A DNA stretch of 64,000 nucleotides from Blastococcus sp. TF02A-26 (GTDB lineage: Bacteria; Actinomycetota; Actinomycetes; Mycobacteriales; Geodermatophilaceae), in contig NZ_QOHG01000012.1 of the NCBI RefSeq assembly GCF_003319125.1, forward strand, positions 1 through 64,000. The letters run 5' to 3'. A program made the translations under genes and the position numbers. The notes beneath the pieces are model-generated. The model had not been told where the DNA came from. It saw nothing but the letters and a program-made list of their open reading frames with translations, and did no database searches. This document shows, one piece after another, positions 24,029 through 33,227 of the stretch (its first letter is position 1; each line of letters starts with the position of its first letter).

Positions 24029-24928
24029 TCAGGGCCGGCCGGCGTGGGCGACGCCCACCTCGGTCGTCACCAGGACGGCCTCGCGGACCGGCGCCCGGTT
24101 GTGCTCGTAGAAGTCCGGAGCGCAGCACATCAGCAGCGTCGTCCCGTTCTCGCCGCCGAGCATGCAGGCGAACACGCCCATCCCCTCGGGTGCGGCCACG
24201 GACTCCACGATCGACCCGCCGGGCGCGATGCGGGCGACCCGGCCGCCGACCGCGTCGGCCGACCAGATGTGCCCCTCGGCGTCGAGCGCGCAGCCGTCCG
24301 GGGCGACGACGATCTGGCCGAGGACCTCCTCGGTGGTCCGGCCGGTGACCTCGCCACCGAGGGAGGCCCAGATCCGGCGGTTGGACAGCGAGCCGTCGCC
24401 GGCCAGGTCGAAGGCGGTGTACCGGTTGCCGAGCGTCTCGCCGACGACGAGCGTGCCGCCGTCCGGGGTGATCACCGAGCCGTTCGGGAAGAGCAGCCCG
24501 TCGGCCACCACGTGCACCGAGCCGTCGGGGTCGACCCGCTTGAGCGTGGTGGTGTGCGCGTCGCCGCCACCCATCAGGTCGAAGCCGAAGTCCCCGACGA
24601 AGACCCGCCCGTGCGCGTCGACCACCAGGTCGTTGAGGTGGCTGCCGCAGTGCTCGCTCAGGTCGGCGTAGGTGGACAGCTCGCCGTCGGCCCAGCGCAG
24701 CAGCCGCTGGTCCTTCATCGACACGACCACCAGCGAGCCGTCGGACAGCCAGCCCAGCCCCGAGGGCTGGTTCTCCACCTCGAACAGGACGGTCTCCTGC
24801 CCGTCCGGCGTCACCCGGCTCACCGTGTGCCGGTAGAAGTCGGACACCCACCAGGTGCCGTCGTGCCAGCGCGGGCCCTCGAAGAACCCACCGCCGGTCA
24901 GGATCGTCCGCAGCTCTCGTTCCGCCAT
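24029..24928 (-). CDS. SMP-30/gluconolactonase-family beta-propeller lactonase
   Basis: A 299-residue six-bladed propeller. Typical metal-site residues are visible: EGPRW near residue 17 (Glu), HLNDLVVDAHGRVFVGDFG in the middle (Asn-Asp) and PNGSVITPDG. The family hydrolyses sugar or other lactones with a divalent cation. ATG 24928 gives MAERELRTIL; its ribosome-binding site is weak. It stands alone between a terminator and the regulator gene, so the substrate cannot be inferred. Confidence 0.9.
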   Translation of the reverse strand: MAERELRTILTGGGFFEGPRWHDGTWWVSDFYRHTVSRVTPDGQETVLFEVENQPSGLGWLSDGSLVVVSMKDQRLLRWADGELSTYADLSEHCGSHLNDLVVDAHGRVFVGDFGFDLMGGGDAHTTTLKRVDPDGSVHVVADGLLFPNGSVITPDGGTLVVGETLGNRYTAFDLAGDGSLSNRRIWASLGGEVTGRTTEEVLGQIVVAPDGCALDAEGHIWSADAVGGRVARIAPGGSIVESVAAPEGMGVFACMLGGENGTTLLMCCAPDFYEHNRAPVREAVLVTTEVGVAHAGRP

Positions 24929-24973
24929 GGCCCGGACACTAGGTCGGCCGACGACCCGGGGCCCGACGGGCCC

Positions 24974-25813
24974 TCACGCGCTGAACTGCTGCTCGCCGAT
25001 GACGGAGAGCAGCTGCAGCTTCTCGGCCGCCTCGGTGCCGGGCGCCGCGGTGAGCACCAGCAGCACCTGGCCCTGGTCCTCGGTGAACAGCGCCTGGCAG
25101 TCGACGTCGATCGGGCCGAGCTCCGGGTGCACGAGCGTCTTCGCGTCCTCGAACCGCTTGCCGACGTCGTGGCGACCCCACACGTCCGCGAACTCGGGGC
25201 TGACGGCCAGCAGCCGGTCGACGATCTCGGTGGCCCGGGCCGTCGAGGCGCCGGCGCTCAGGGCGGCCCGCAGTCCCGCCGCCTGCAGCCGGCTCTGCCG
25301 GGGGTGGTCGGCCTCCGGATAGCGCCGGCGATCGGCCGGGTCGGTGAACCAGCGGTAGTACGCGCTGCGGGCCAGGCCGGTGTGCCGGGTCTCGTCGCCG
25401 AGCAGCGCGGTCGCCAGCCGGTTCTGCAGCAGCGTCTCGGCGAGGTCGGAGAGCACGAGCGCAGGGGTGTCCTCCAGCCGGTCGAACACCCGCTGCAGCG
25501 CGGGCGCGACGTGCTCGCTGGGGCGGACCCGCAGCGGGGCGTTGTGCCCGGCCAGCCGGAACAGGTGGTCGCGCTCGTCCAGGGTCATCCGCAGCGCGCG
25601 GGCGATCGCGGCGAGCATCTGCTCCGACGGCTGCGGACCGCGCTGCTGCTCCAGGCGCGTGTAGTAGTCGGCCGACATGGTGGCCAACGCCGCCACCTCC
25701 TCCCGGCGCAGCCCGGCCGTGCGCCGGCGCGGTCCGGCGGGCAGCCCGACGTCGCCCGGCTGCAGCCGCTCGCGGCGGGTGCGCAGGAAGTCGGCCAGCC
25801 CCGGTCGGTCCAC
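24974..25813 (-). CDS. XRE-family regulator with MmyB-like ligand-binding domain
   Basis: A 279-residue regulator. GTG 25813 is chosen because GGGGAGGA lies seven bases upstream. The N-terminal helix-turn-helix has RRTAGLRREEVAALATMSADYYTRLEQ, the hallmark of the MmyB group, followed by a PAS-like domain with LAETLLQNRLATAL and YYRWFTDPADRRRYPE. It is divergent from the SDR at 25914; such pairs are frequent in actinobacteria, and the regulator usually controls the neighbouring dehydrogenase (family knowledge). Fatty-acid binding is reported for the domain; the ligand here is unknown. Confidence 0.92.
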   Translation of the reverse strand: MDRPGLADFLRTRRERLQPGDVGLPAGPRRRTAGLRREEVAALATMSADYYTRLEQQRGPQPSEQMLAAIARALRMTLDERDHLFRLAGHNAPLRVRPSEHVAPALQRVFDRLEDTPALVLSDLAETLLQNRLATALLGDETRHTGLARSAYYRWFTDPADRRRYPEADHPRQSRLQAAGLRAALSAGASTARATEIVDRLLAVSPEFADVWGRHDVGKRFEDAKTLVHPELGPIDVDCQALFTEDQGQVLLVLTAAPGTEAAEKLQLLSVIGEQQFSA

Positions 25814-25913
25814 GCGGTCATCCTCCCCGGGTCCGCCGGCGTGATCCAGGGAGCGCCGGTCCCTGGATGACCGGTCTCTGCCCGACGCGTCCGGGGCGGC
25901 GCAGGGTCGGGGC

Positions 25914-26663
25914 ATGGACACCACACGCAGCACCGTCTTCGTCACCGGCGGCACCTCGGGCATCGGCCTCGGCCTCGCCCTGCGGCTCATGGCCGCCGGC
26001 AGCACCGTCGTCGTCGGGGGACGGCGCACCGATCGGCTGGCCGCCCTCGCCGCCGAGCACCCCGGGCTGGGCACGCAGCAGCTCGACGTCACCGATCCGG
26101 CGTCGATCGCCGCGGCCGCGGCGGCGGTCACCGCCGCCCACCCCGAACTGGACACCGTGATCACGACCGCCGGGATCATGCTGCCCGAGGACCTGACCGA
26201 CCCGGCGCACGTCGAGGTCGCCGAGCGCACCGTGGCCACGAACCTGCTCGGCACCATCCGCAGCATCGACGCGTTCCTGCCCGCGCTGCTCCGCCGCCCG
26301 GCCGCGACGGTGATGACCGTGTCCTCGGGCCTGGGCTTCGTGCCGATGCCGTTGACGCCGACCTACAGCGCCACCAAGGCGGCCGTGCACTCCTACACCC
26401 AGGCGCTACGGGTGCAGCTCGGCAGCACCCCGGTGCAGGTCACCGAGCTGGTGCCCCCGGCGGTGCGCACCGACCTCATGGGCCAGCGGGACTCCTCGCA
26501 CGCCATGCCGCTGGAGGACTACCTCGACGAGGTCATGGCCCTGCTGGCCGAGCGGCCCGACGCCGACGAGGTCCTGGTCGAGCGGGTGCGGTTCCTCCGG
26601 TTCGCCGAGGCCGAGGGGCGGACGGACGACGTCCTCGCCCAGCTGTCCCGGTTCGCCGCCTGA
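25914..26663 (+). CDS. SDR-family oxidoreductase (DltE-like)
   Basis: A 249-residue short-chain dehydrogenase. TGGTSGIGLGLALRL is the NAD(P) loop; GRR after the second strand favours NADP; MTVSSGLGFVPMP holds the catalytic Ser and TYSATKAAV the Tyr-x3-Lys pair. ATG 25914 lies 100 bases from the divergent regulator start at 25813. No strong ribosome-binding site is visible, so the mRNA may be nearly leaderless. Substrate unknown. Confidence 0.9.
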   Translation: MDTTRSTVFVTGGTSGIGLGLALRLMAAGSTVVVGGRRTDRLAALAAEHPGLGTQQLDVTDPASIAAAAAAVTAAHPELDTVITTAGIMLPEDLTDPAHVEVAERTVATNLLGTIRSIDAFLPALLRRPAATVMTVSSGLGFVPMPLTPTYSATKAAVHSYTQALRVQLGSTPVQVTELVPPAVRTDLMGQRDSSHAMPLEDYLDEVMALLAERPDADEVLVERVRFLRFAEAEGRTDDVLAQLSRFAA

Positions 26664-26676
26664 CCTGTTCCCGCAA

Positions 26677-26716
26677 CGCTCGGGCTCTGCCCCACATGCG
26701 GGGCAGAGCCCGAGCG
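26677..26716. terminator. Bidirectional hairpin terminator
   Basis: A perfect 17-bp stem (26677-26693 with 26700-26716) around ACATGC, between the convergent SDR and rtcB genes. Confidence 0.85.
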
Positions 26717-26739
26717 TCCGCGGAGGACACCTGCCGGCG

Positions 26740-28842
26740 TCAGTCGCCCTTGACGTTGACGATCTGGCGCAGCGTGTGCCGGATCTCCACGAGGTCGGCG
26801 GCGTCCTCCATGATCCGGTCGATCGGTTTGTAAGCGTCGGGGTGCTCGTCGAGGAACGCGTCGGAGTGCCCCCAGGCGATCCCGGTCATCCGCTTCTCCA
26901 GGTCGGCCCGGGTGAAGCGCTTGCGCGCCGCCGTCCGCGAGAAGTTCCGGCCGGCGCCGTGCGGCGAGGAGGCGAGCGACTCCGGGTTCCCCTTGCCGAC
27001 GACGACGTAGGACGCCGTCCCCATCGAGCCCGGGATCAGCCCCCACTGCCCCGACCGCGCCGAGATCGCGCCCTTGCGCGACAGCCACACCTCGCGGCCG
27101 TAGTGCGTCTCCCGCTCGGTGTAGTTGTGGTGGCAGTTCCGGGTCAGGATGTTGTCGGCGAGGGCGAAGGAGTGTGTGCCGTCCACGACGGCGCAGTACA
27201 CCTCGGTGGTCTCCCCGGTAGGACGCACAGACACGACGTTCCACCCTCGCCGCTCTGACGCATGGCGCCCGCGCTCGAAGCGTGCCCGGTGCTCCGGAAT
27301 GAGGAAGAAGGCCCCATCCAGATCGCCTCGCATGAGACCGACGAGGTGCAGCGAGGTGGGCACTTCGCCGAAGCCCTTGCGCAGTCGCGATCGGATCCCG
27401 AACGTCCCGACGCCGATCGCCTGGCACGCGAGTCGTACGTACTCCAGGTCTTCTCGGTCGGCTGAGCTCAGGGTCGGGCGGCCGGTCGTGTCGACGTCGC
27501 CGTCGGCGGCGAAGTAGCCGGCGAGCCACCCGTACAGCTCATCGGCTGGCGAATCGAGTGAGGGCCGCTCCGTCTTCCAGGCCCCAGGTAAGCCGGACAC
27601 CCGAGTGACGGGCCCGTAGGTGCGGGGAGGTCGTCCGATGCCTTCGAAGAAGGGCAACAGAGTCTGGTCCTTGGGACCGCAGAAGTTGGCGAGAGCTCTA
27701 CGACCACCCGCCAATGCCGTGCCATCCCCGTAGACGAAGCCGCGTGCAGCGGACCTCCGGTCGACAGTCAACCCGTCAGGTCGATGTGGGAACGAGAACT
27801 GCAGCCGGTCCCCGGGGGTCAGCTCCGCCGTGGTCGCTTCGTACTCGTGGCCGCGACGCGACCGGAGGAGCCAGCGGTGTCCTGCGGTCGCCCGGATGAT
27901 CTTCGTGACGCCGGACCTGCTCAGCAGGACCTCGCTCACCTCCTGCCGCCCGAAGGAGCGGACTGGAGCCTTCACCCACTCCCCACCAGCAGTCAGCAGC
28001 TCGTGCTCACCGCCCGCCAGGGATTCGATGGGCCGCGTGCCGGTGCGTGTGATGACCCCGGTCTCGCCGGCGAAGCAGTTCACGGTCTCGATCCGCTCCA
28101 CCGGCGTCTTCACGAACCGCCCCAGCTGGTCGACGACGCGGTCCATCATCTCCTCGCGGTTGAGGAAGGCGAACCGCTGCGCCCACCGCAGCGCCTCGAT
28201 GTACCGGTCGAACTCCGGCGTCCCCTCCTCCAGGTACGCGAGGTCCCGGTCGGCCAATTCGATGCCGAGGTCCCGGCAGCGGGCCTGCGCGATCGCGATG
28301 TGCTTGGCCGCCAGCTTGTTGCCGACGCCCCGCGAGCCCGAGTGCAGGAACAGCCAGACCCGGTCGGACTCGTCCAGCGACACCTCGATGAAGTGGTTGC
28401 CCGAGCCCAGCGAGCCCAGCTGCTGCGGCCAGTTCGGCGCGGCGGCGTCGGCCTGCCCGGCGCCGGGCATCGCGCGCAGCTCGGCGATCCGCGGCTCGGC
28501 GGTGGCGGTGGGCTTCTTGTTGTAGCGGCCGGCCGACAGCGGGACGGCCCGGGCGATCCAGCCGTGCAGGACGGCGAGGTCACCGCGCAGGTCGGCGGCC
28601 TCGAACTGCGTCCGGACCGCCATCATCCCGCAGCCGATGTCCACCCCGACCGCCGCCGGGATGATCGCACCGTCGGTCGGGATGACCGAGCCGACGGTCG
28701 CGCCCTTGCCCAGGTGCGCGTCGGGCATCAGCGCCAGGTGCGGGTGGATGAACGGCATCGCGGCGGTGCGCTCGGCCTGCTCGCGGGTGGTGTCCTCGAG
28801 GATCGAGGCCCAGTTCAGCAGCCGTTCGTTGATCCGTTCCAT
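26740..28842 (-). CDS. rtcB: RtcB RNA ligase precursor containing an intein
   Basis: A 700-residue precursor: N-extein 1-255, intein 256-569, C-extein 570-700, giving a spliced ligase of 386 residues, a normal RtcB size. RtcB joins 2',3'-cyclic-phosphate RNA ends to 5'-OH ends using GTP and Mn2+. Extein motifs: GVDIGCGM with the metal-binding Cys, GSGNHFIEV, LHSGSRGVGN and PHGAGRNFSR, where the His is guanylylated. The host sequence ETVN-CHHNY is split exactly between Asn and Cys. ATG 28842. Without splicing the active-site His pair at CHHN would be displaced. No partner such as archease is adjacent. Confidence 0.95.
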   Translation of the reverse strand: MERINERLLNWASILEDTTREQAERTAAMPFIHPHLALMPDAHLGKGATVGSVIPTDGAIIPAAVGVDIGCGMMAVRTQFEAADLRGDLAVLHGWIARAVPLSAGRYNKKPTATAEPRIAELRAMPGAGQADAAAPNWPQQLGSLGSGNHFIEVSLDESDRVWLFLHSGSRGVGNKLAAKHIAIAQARCRDLGIELADRDLAYLEEGTPEFDRYIEALRWAQRFAFLNREEMMDRVVDQLGRFVKTPVERIETVNCFAGETGVITRTGTRPIESLAGGEHELLTAGGEWVKAPVRSFGRQEVSEVLLSRSGVTKIIRATAGHRWLLRSRRGHEYEATTAELTPGDRLQFSFPHRPDGLTVDRRSAARGFVYGDGTALAGGRRALANFCGPKDQTLLPFFEGIGRPPRTYGPVTRVSGLPGAWKTERPSLDSPADELYGWLAGYFAADGDVDTTGRPTLSSADREDLEYVRLACQAIGVGTFGIRSRLRKGFGEVPTSLHLVGLMRGDLDGAFFLIPEHRARFERGRHASERRGWNVVSVRPTGETTEVYCAVVDGTHSFALADNILTRNCHHNYTERETHYGREVWLSRKGAISARSGQWGLIPGSMGTASYVVVGKGNPESLASSPHGAGRNFSRTAARKRFTRADLEKRMTGIAWGHSDAFLDEHPDAYKPIDRIMEDAADLVEIRHTLRQIVNVKGD
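27136..28077 (-). mobile_element. Intein with LAGLIDADG homing-endonuclease domain inside rtcB
   Basis: A 314-residue in-frame insertion from Cys1 (codon 28077-28075, CFAGETGVITR) to the terminal Asn (codon 27138-27136, ADNILTRN), followed by Cys+1 of the host. Block B is visible as ATAGHRWLL. Two dodecapeptide motifs are present: ARGFVYGDGTAL and LYGWLAGYFAADGDV, so a homing endonuclease is probably still encoded. The penultimate residue is Arg rather than the usual His. The insert is less GC-rich than the flanking extein. Splicing is inferred, not shown. Confidence 0.92.
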
Positions 28843-28895
28843 GCGCGGGCCGTACCCGCGGGGACCGGGCGCTCACCTCGGCGGCGCGTGTCAGG

Positions 28896-30236
28896 GTGGG
28901 CGGTGTGGGCACCGAACCGGACTGGGTCGAGCACGTCATCTGGTGGCACGTCTACCCGCTCGGGTTCGTCGGCGCGGAGAAGGAGCGGGACCCCGACGCC
29001 CCCGTCGTCCACCGGCTCGGCCACCTGACCGCCTGGCTGGACCACGTCACCCGGCTCGGCGCCAACGGCCTCGCGCTCGGCCCGGTCTTCGCCTCCGAGA
29101 CCCACGGCTACGACACCACCGACCACCTCCGCATCGACCCGCGCCTGGGGGACGACGCCGACTTCGACGCGCTCGTCACCGCTGCCCGCGAGCGCGGCAT
29201 CCGGGTGCTGCTCGACGGCGTCTTCAACCACGTCGGCCGCAGCCACCCCGCCTTCCGGGCCGTGCTCGAGCAGGGGCCGGACGCGCCCACGGCGAGCTGG
29301 TTCCGGCTGCGCTGGCCCGGCGGCCCGGAGGCGTGGCGCCCCGGCGTCGAGCCCGGGTACGACGACTTCGAGGGGCACCACCACCTCGTCGCGCTCGACC
29401 ACACCAGCGCCACGGTCGTCGACCACGTCGCCGACGTGATGTGCCACTGGCTCGACCGCGGCGCGGACGGGTGGCGCCTGGACGCCGCCTACGCCGTCCC
29501 GACGGCGTTCTGGGCGCAGGTCGCGCAGCGGGTGCGGGACCGGCACCCCGGCGCCTACCTGATGGGCGAGGTGATCCACGGTGACTACCCGCGGTTCGTC
29601 GCCGAGAGCCGGCTCGACTCGGTCACCCAGTACGAGCTGTGGAAGGCGATCTGGAGCTCGCTCAACGACGCCAACCTGCACGAGCTCGCCCACGCGCTGG
29701 GCCGGCACGACGCCTTCGCGCAGCGGTTCGTCCCCTACACGTTCCTCGGCAACCACGACGTCACCCGCATCGCCAGCAGGCTGACCGACCCCGCCCACCT
29801 GGCCCACGCGCTGGTCGTGCTCGCCACCGTCGCCGGCACCCCGGCGGTCTACGCCGGGGACGACCACGGCTTCACCGGGGTCAAGGAGGACCGCGCCGGT
29901 GGGGACGACGCCGTGCGCGCGCCCTTCCCGGCCACGCCGGAGGAGCTCTCCCCGCTGGGGCTGCCCACGTTCGCGCTGCACCAGGAGCTGATCGGCCTGC
30001 GCCGCCGGCACTCCTGGCTGCACACCGCGCGCACCGAGGTGGTCGACGTGGCCAACGAGACCCTCGTCTACGCCTCGACCGGCGACGGCGGCCGGCTGCT
30101 CGCCGCCCTCTCCACCGCGGCCACACCCGTGACCGTGCGGGCACCCGGGGCCCGCACCGTCCTGGCCGGGGAGGCGCGGCTCGACGGCGGCCGGGTCACC
30201 CTGCCGGCCGGTGGCTGGGCGGTGATCGAGGGGTGA
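28896..30236 (+). CDS. GH13 alpha-amylase-family glycoside hydrolase
   Basis: A 446-residue (beta/alpha)8 enzyme. Family regions are visible: DGVFNHVG (region I), DGWRLDAAY with the nucleophile Asp (region II), MGEVIHGD with the acid/base Glu (region III) and FLGNHDVTR with the transition-state Asp (region IV). It acts on alpha-glucosidic bonds, possibly trehalose-like or malto-oligosaccharides; specificity is not readable. There is no signal peptide, so it is intracellular. Start GTG 28896, or GTG 28905 in frame. Its stop overlaps the next start (GTGA), coupling it to two hydrolases. Confidence 0.9.
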   Translation: MGGVGTEPDWVEHVIWWHVYPLGFVGAEKERDPDAPVVHRLGHLTAWLDHVTRLGANGLALGPVFASETHGYDTTDHLRIDPRLGDDADFDALVTAARERGIRVLLDGVFNHVGRSHPAFRAVLEQGPDAPTASWFRLRWPGGPEAWRPGVEPGYDDFEGHHHLVALDHTSATVVDHVADVMCHWLDRGADGWRLDAAYAVPTAFWAQVAQRVRDRHPGAYLMGEVIHGDYPRFVAESRLDSVTQYELWKAIWSSLNDANLHELAHALGRHDAFAQRFVPYTFLGNHDVTRIASRLTDPAHLAHALVVLATVAGTPAVYAGDDHGFTGVKEDRAGGDDAVRAPFPATPEELSPLGLPTFALHQELIGLRRRHSWLHTARTEVVDVANETLVYASTGDGGRLLAALSTAATPVTVRAPGARTVLAGEARLDGGRVTLPAGGWAVIEG

Positions 30237-31147
30237 GCCGACCGGTGCGCATCACCGTCGACGTCCGGGACGTCGCCCCGCCGGGCGGCGAGTGCGTGGT
30301 GGTCGACGTCTTCGCCCCGCCGCCGGGCCCCCCGCCGACCGGGCTGCTCTGGTGGCTGCTCCCCGGCGGAGGGATGAGCCGGCGCTACTGGGACCTCCCC
30401 GGCCACAGCGTGGCCCGGTACCTCGCCGACCGCGGGCACGTCGCGGTGACCGTCGACCACCTCGGGGTGGGGGAGAGCAGCGTCCCCGACGACCCGTACC
30501 TGCTGACGCCGCACCTGGTCGCCGACGTGAACGCGCACGTGCTCCAGCGGCTGCGGGACGGCGATCTGCCGCCGACCCGGGCGGTGGTCGGCTGCGGCCA
30601 CTCGGCGGGCGCCGGCCTGCTCGTGCACCAGCAGGCACGGCACGGTGGCTGCGACGCGGTCGCGCTGCTCGGTTACGGCGGCCGCGGCATGCCCGAGGTC
30701 CTCGACCCCGCGGCGGCCGCGTACGCCGACGACCCCGACGGCCTGCGCGCCGCACTTCCCGGGCTGGTGCGCGACCGGTTCGGCACCCCGCTGCCCGACC
30801 TCGACCGCCGGCACGGCCGCGACCACACCGCCGACGACGGCGTCAAGGGCGCCCTGGCCCGTGCCAGCGCCCCGCTCCTGGGCCTGGTCGGGCTCGCGTC
30901 GATGGTCCCCGGCAGCGCCCGCGACGAGATCGCCGCCCTCGACGTCCCGGTGCTCCTCGCGCACGGCGACCGCGACATCGGCGCGCCGCTGGCCGAGGTC
31001 GCCCCCGAGTTCGCGCACACCGGCGACCTCACGCTCTACCGGCTCGCCGACTCCGGGCACCACTCCGTGGTGAGCCCGAACCACTCCCTCCTGCTCGAGC
31101 GCCTGGTCGCCTGGGCGGGCAGCGTCCTGGCCCGAGGAGCCCCGTGA
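30233..31147 (+). CDS. Alpha/beta hydrolase
   Basis: A 304-residue hydrolase overlapping the GH13 gene by four bases. Family residues: a PGGG-type oxyanion loop early on, CGHSAGAG with the nucleophile Ser, AHGDRDIG with the Asp and DSGHHSVV with the His. There is no signal peptide. It may be an esterase or lipase-like enzyme; substrate unknown. It also overlaps the epoxide hydrolase gene downstream (GTGA), so the three form one translational unit. Confidence 0.88.
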   Translation: MSRPVRITVDVRDVAPPGGECVVVDVFAPPPGPPPTGLLWWLLPGGGMSRRYWDLPGHSVARYLADRGHVAVTVDHLGVGESSVPDDPYLLTPHLVADVNAHVLQRLRDGDLPPTRAVVGCGHSAGAGLLVHQQARHGGCDAVALLGYGGRGMPEVLDPAAAAYADDPDGLRAALPGLVRDRFGTPLPDLDRRHGRDHTADDGVKGALARASAPLLGLVGLASMVPGSARDEIAALDVPVLLAHGDRDIGAPLAEVAPEFAHTGDLTLYRLADSGHHSVVSPNHSLLLERLVAWAGSVLARGAP

Positions 31148-32274
31148 CCGAGATCGAGCCGTTCACCGTCGACGTCCCGGCCGAGGTCCTCGACGACCTG
31201 CGGGACCGGCTGCGGCGCACCCGCTGGCCCGAGCCGGAACCGGTCGACGACTGGTCGCAGGGCACGCCGCTGGCCTACCTGCAGGACCTCTGCGCGTACT
31301 GGGCCGACGAGTACGACTGGCCGGCGCGGCAACGGCTGCTCAACCGCTTCCCCCAGTACCGGACGACGATCGACGGCCTCGGCGTCCACTTCCTGCACGT
31401 CCCCTCGCCGCACCCGGACGCCATGCCCCTCGTGCTCACCCACGGCTGGCCGGGCTCGGTCGTGGAGTTCCTCGACGTGGTCGGGCCACTCACCGATCCG
31501 GTCGCGGACGGCGGGGAGGCCCGCGACGCGTTCTCCGTCGTCGTCCCCTCGCTGCCCGGCTACGGCTGGAGCGACCGGCCGGACCGCACCGGCTGGGGTG
31601 TGGAGGCCATCGCCGCCGCCTGGGCGGAGCTGATGACCCGGCTCGGCTACGAGCGGTTCGGCGCCCAGGGCGGCGACTGGGGCTCGACGGTCACCCGCGC
31701 GCTGGCGGACGCCGTCCCCGACCGGTTGACCGGCATCCACCTGAACATGGTCAGCGTCCGTCCCGACCGCGACGGCGACCTCACCGACGCCGAGCGGCGG
31801 GCGCTGGACCGCTTCGCCGAGCACCGCGACCAGGGCACCGGCTACTCCACCCAGCAGGCCACCCGCCCGCAGACCCTCGGCTACGGGCTCACCGACTCCC
31901 CGGCCGGACAGCTGGGCTGGATCCTCGAGAAGTTCGCGGCCTGGGCCGACGTCGACGGCGACCCGGTCGGGGTGCTCGGCGCGGACCGGCTGCTGGACAA
32001 CGCGATGCTCTACTGGGTGCCCGGGACCGCGGCGTCGTCCGCCCGGCTCTACCGCGAGAGCTTCCGCCGGGAGGCCTGGCCGCCCACGGCGGTGCCGATG
32101 GGCGCGGCGATCTTCCCGCACGAGATCTTCACGCCGTCCCGGCGCTGGGCCGAGCGCGCGTTCACGGACATCCGCCGCTGGAGCGAGCTCCCGGCCGGCG
32201 GTCACTTCGCGGCGCTCGAGCAGCCGGAGGTGTTCGTGCAGGAGGTGCGCGCCTTCTTCCGCACCGTGCGCTGA
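31144..32274 (+). CDS. Epoxide hydrolase (EHN-domain type)
   Basis: A 376-residue epoxide hydrolase: an N-terminal EHN lid (PFTVDVPAEVLDDLRDRLRR and TRWPEPEP), HGWPGSVVEF with the oxyanion HGWP, QGGDWGS with the Asp nucleophile, and GGHFAALEQPE with the catalytic His. The enzyme adds water to an epoxide to give a diol through an alkyl-enzyme ester. It is the last gene of the GH13-hydrolase run. It could serve detoxification or the catabolic region that follows (inference). Confidence 0.92.
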   Translation: MTEIEPFTVDVPAEVLDDLRDRLRRTRWPEPEPVDDWSQGTPLAYLQDLCAYWADEYDWPARQRLLNRFPQYRTTIDGLGVHFLHVPSPHPDAMPLVLTHGWPGSVVEFLDVVGPLTDPVADGGEARDAFSVVVPSLPGYGWSDRPDRTGWGVEAIAAAWAELMTRLGYERFGAQGGDWGSTVTRALADAVPDRLTGIHLNMVSVRPDRDGDLTDAERRALDRFAEHRDQGTGYSTQQATRPQTLGYGLTDSPAGQLGWILEKFAAWADVDGDPVGVLGADRLLDNAMLYWVPGTAASSARLYRESFRREAWPPTAVPMGAAIFPHEIFTPSRRWAERAFTDIRRWSELPAGGHFAALEQPEVFVQEVRAFFRTVR

Positions 32275-32345
32275 GGCGTCCACCTCGGAGCGCATTGCAG
32301 TCACTATGGTCGACGCATCCCCACCCTCGACCGCAGGAGCTGCCC

Positions 32346-33227
32346 GTGGACGTCGTCGGCCTCAACCGCGTCGAGCTGGTCGTCGACCAGGCGCGGATCC
32401 ACGACGCGGTGCAGCAGTTCAACGAGGCGTTCGGCCTGCGGCTGCCCGACCCGATCCCCATCTCCGGGCACGGCGCGCTGTCGGCGACCGACTTCGAGCG
32501 CGGTCTGGAGTTCATCGCCCCGCACCCCGACGACCGGACCAGCAGCGTCGGCCGCCGCCTGGCGGAGCTCGGCGAGGGCCAGCTCGGGCCGCTGGTCTTC
32601 GAGATCCGCGACGTCGAGACGGCGCGCAGCTGGCTGGAGGGCCGCGGCTTCCGCATCCGCTACGAGTACGACAGCCGGGAGGGCAACGCCGACGAGGCGG
32701 AGATGGCGGTGCACCAGCTGCACCTGGACCCCGAGCAGTGGTTCGGCTTCAACGTCACGCTGATGCGCCGCTTCGCCCCGCCGCCGACCCCGACGGAGCG
32801 CAACAAGCAGGCGGTGCTCGACTTCGCCGCCGCGCTCAGCGCCGCCGACTTCAAGGCGCTCGACCGCCTGCTCGCGCCGGACTTCGTGTGGGAGATGCCG
32901 TTCGTCGGGCCCCCGCAGTCCGCCGCGCTCGCCGGCTCCCCGACCCTGACCGGCGGGGAGCGGGACCGCGTCACCACCCTGGGCATCCTGCGCGCGATGG
33001 TCGACGGCGCGGTCGACCGCCGGTTCACCCTCCGGGTGCACTCGATGACCGCGGAGGACGACCGGGTGGCCGCCGTCTCCACCAGCAGCGCCGTCGTCGC
33101 CGCGACCGGCCGCACCTACGCCAACCGGTACCACCAGCTCTTCTCGTTCGACGGCGAGGGGCTCGTCCGCCGGATGGTCGAGTACCAGGACTCCCTGCAC
33201 TCCTACGACGTCTTCGTCGCGCGGTGA
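32346..33227 (+). CDS. VOC-domain and SnoaL-like domain fusion
   Basis: A 293-residue protein starting at GTG 32346, with AGGAG six bases upstream. The N-terminal half is a vicinal-oxygen-chelate fold (VDVVGLNRVELVVDQ, then PLVFEIRDVETARSWLEGRGF). From about residue 155 a SnoaL/NTF2-like domain begins (NKQAVLDFAAALSAADFKALDRLLAPDF is its helix-hairpin start, given in part). Both folds appear in small-molecule enzymes and isomerases. It overlaps the SDR gene by four bases (GTGA). The fusion is unusual; the reaction is unknown. Confidence 0.82.
   Translation: MDVVGLNRVELVVDQARIHDAVQQFNEAFGLRLPDPIPISGHGALSATDFERGLEFIAPHPDDRTSSVGRRLAELGEGQLGPLVFEIRDVETARSWLEGRGFRIRYEYDSREGNADEAEMAVHQLHLDPEQWFGFNVTLMRRFAPPPTPTERNKQAVLDFAAALSAADFKALDRLLAPDFVWEMPFVGPPQSAALAGSPTLTGGERDRVTTLGILRAMVDGAVDRRFTLRVHSMTAEDDRVAAVSTSSAVVAATGRTYANRYHQLFSFDGEGLVRRMVEYQDSLHSYDVFVAR

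Noticed and set aside
28566-28842. rtcB as two separate genes or a frameshifted gene
   Set aside because: The frame is open throughout, and the insertion has intein blocks with exact host junctions, so it is an intein, not a disruption.
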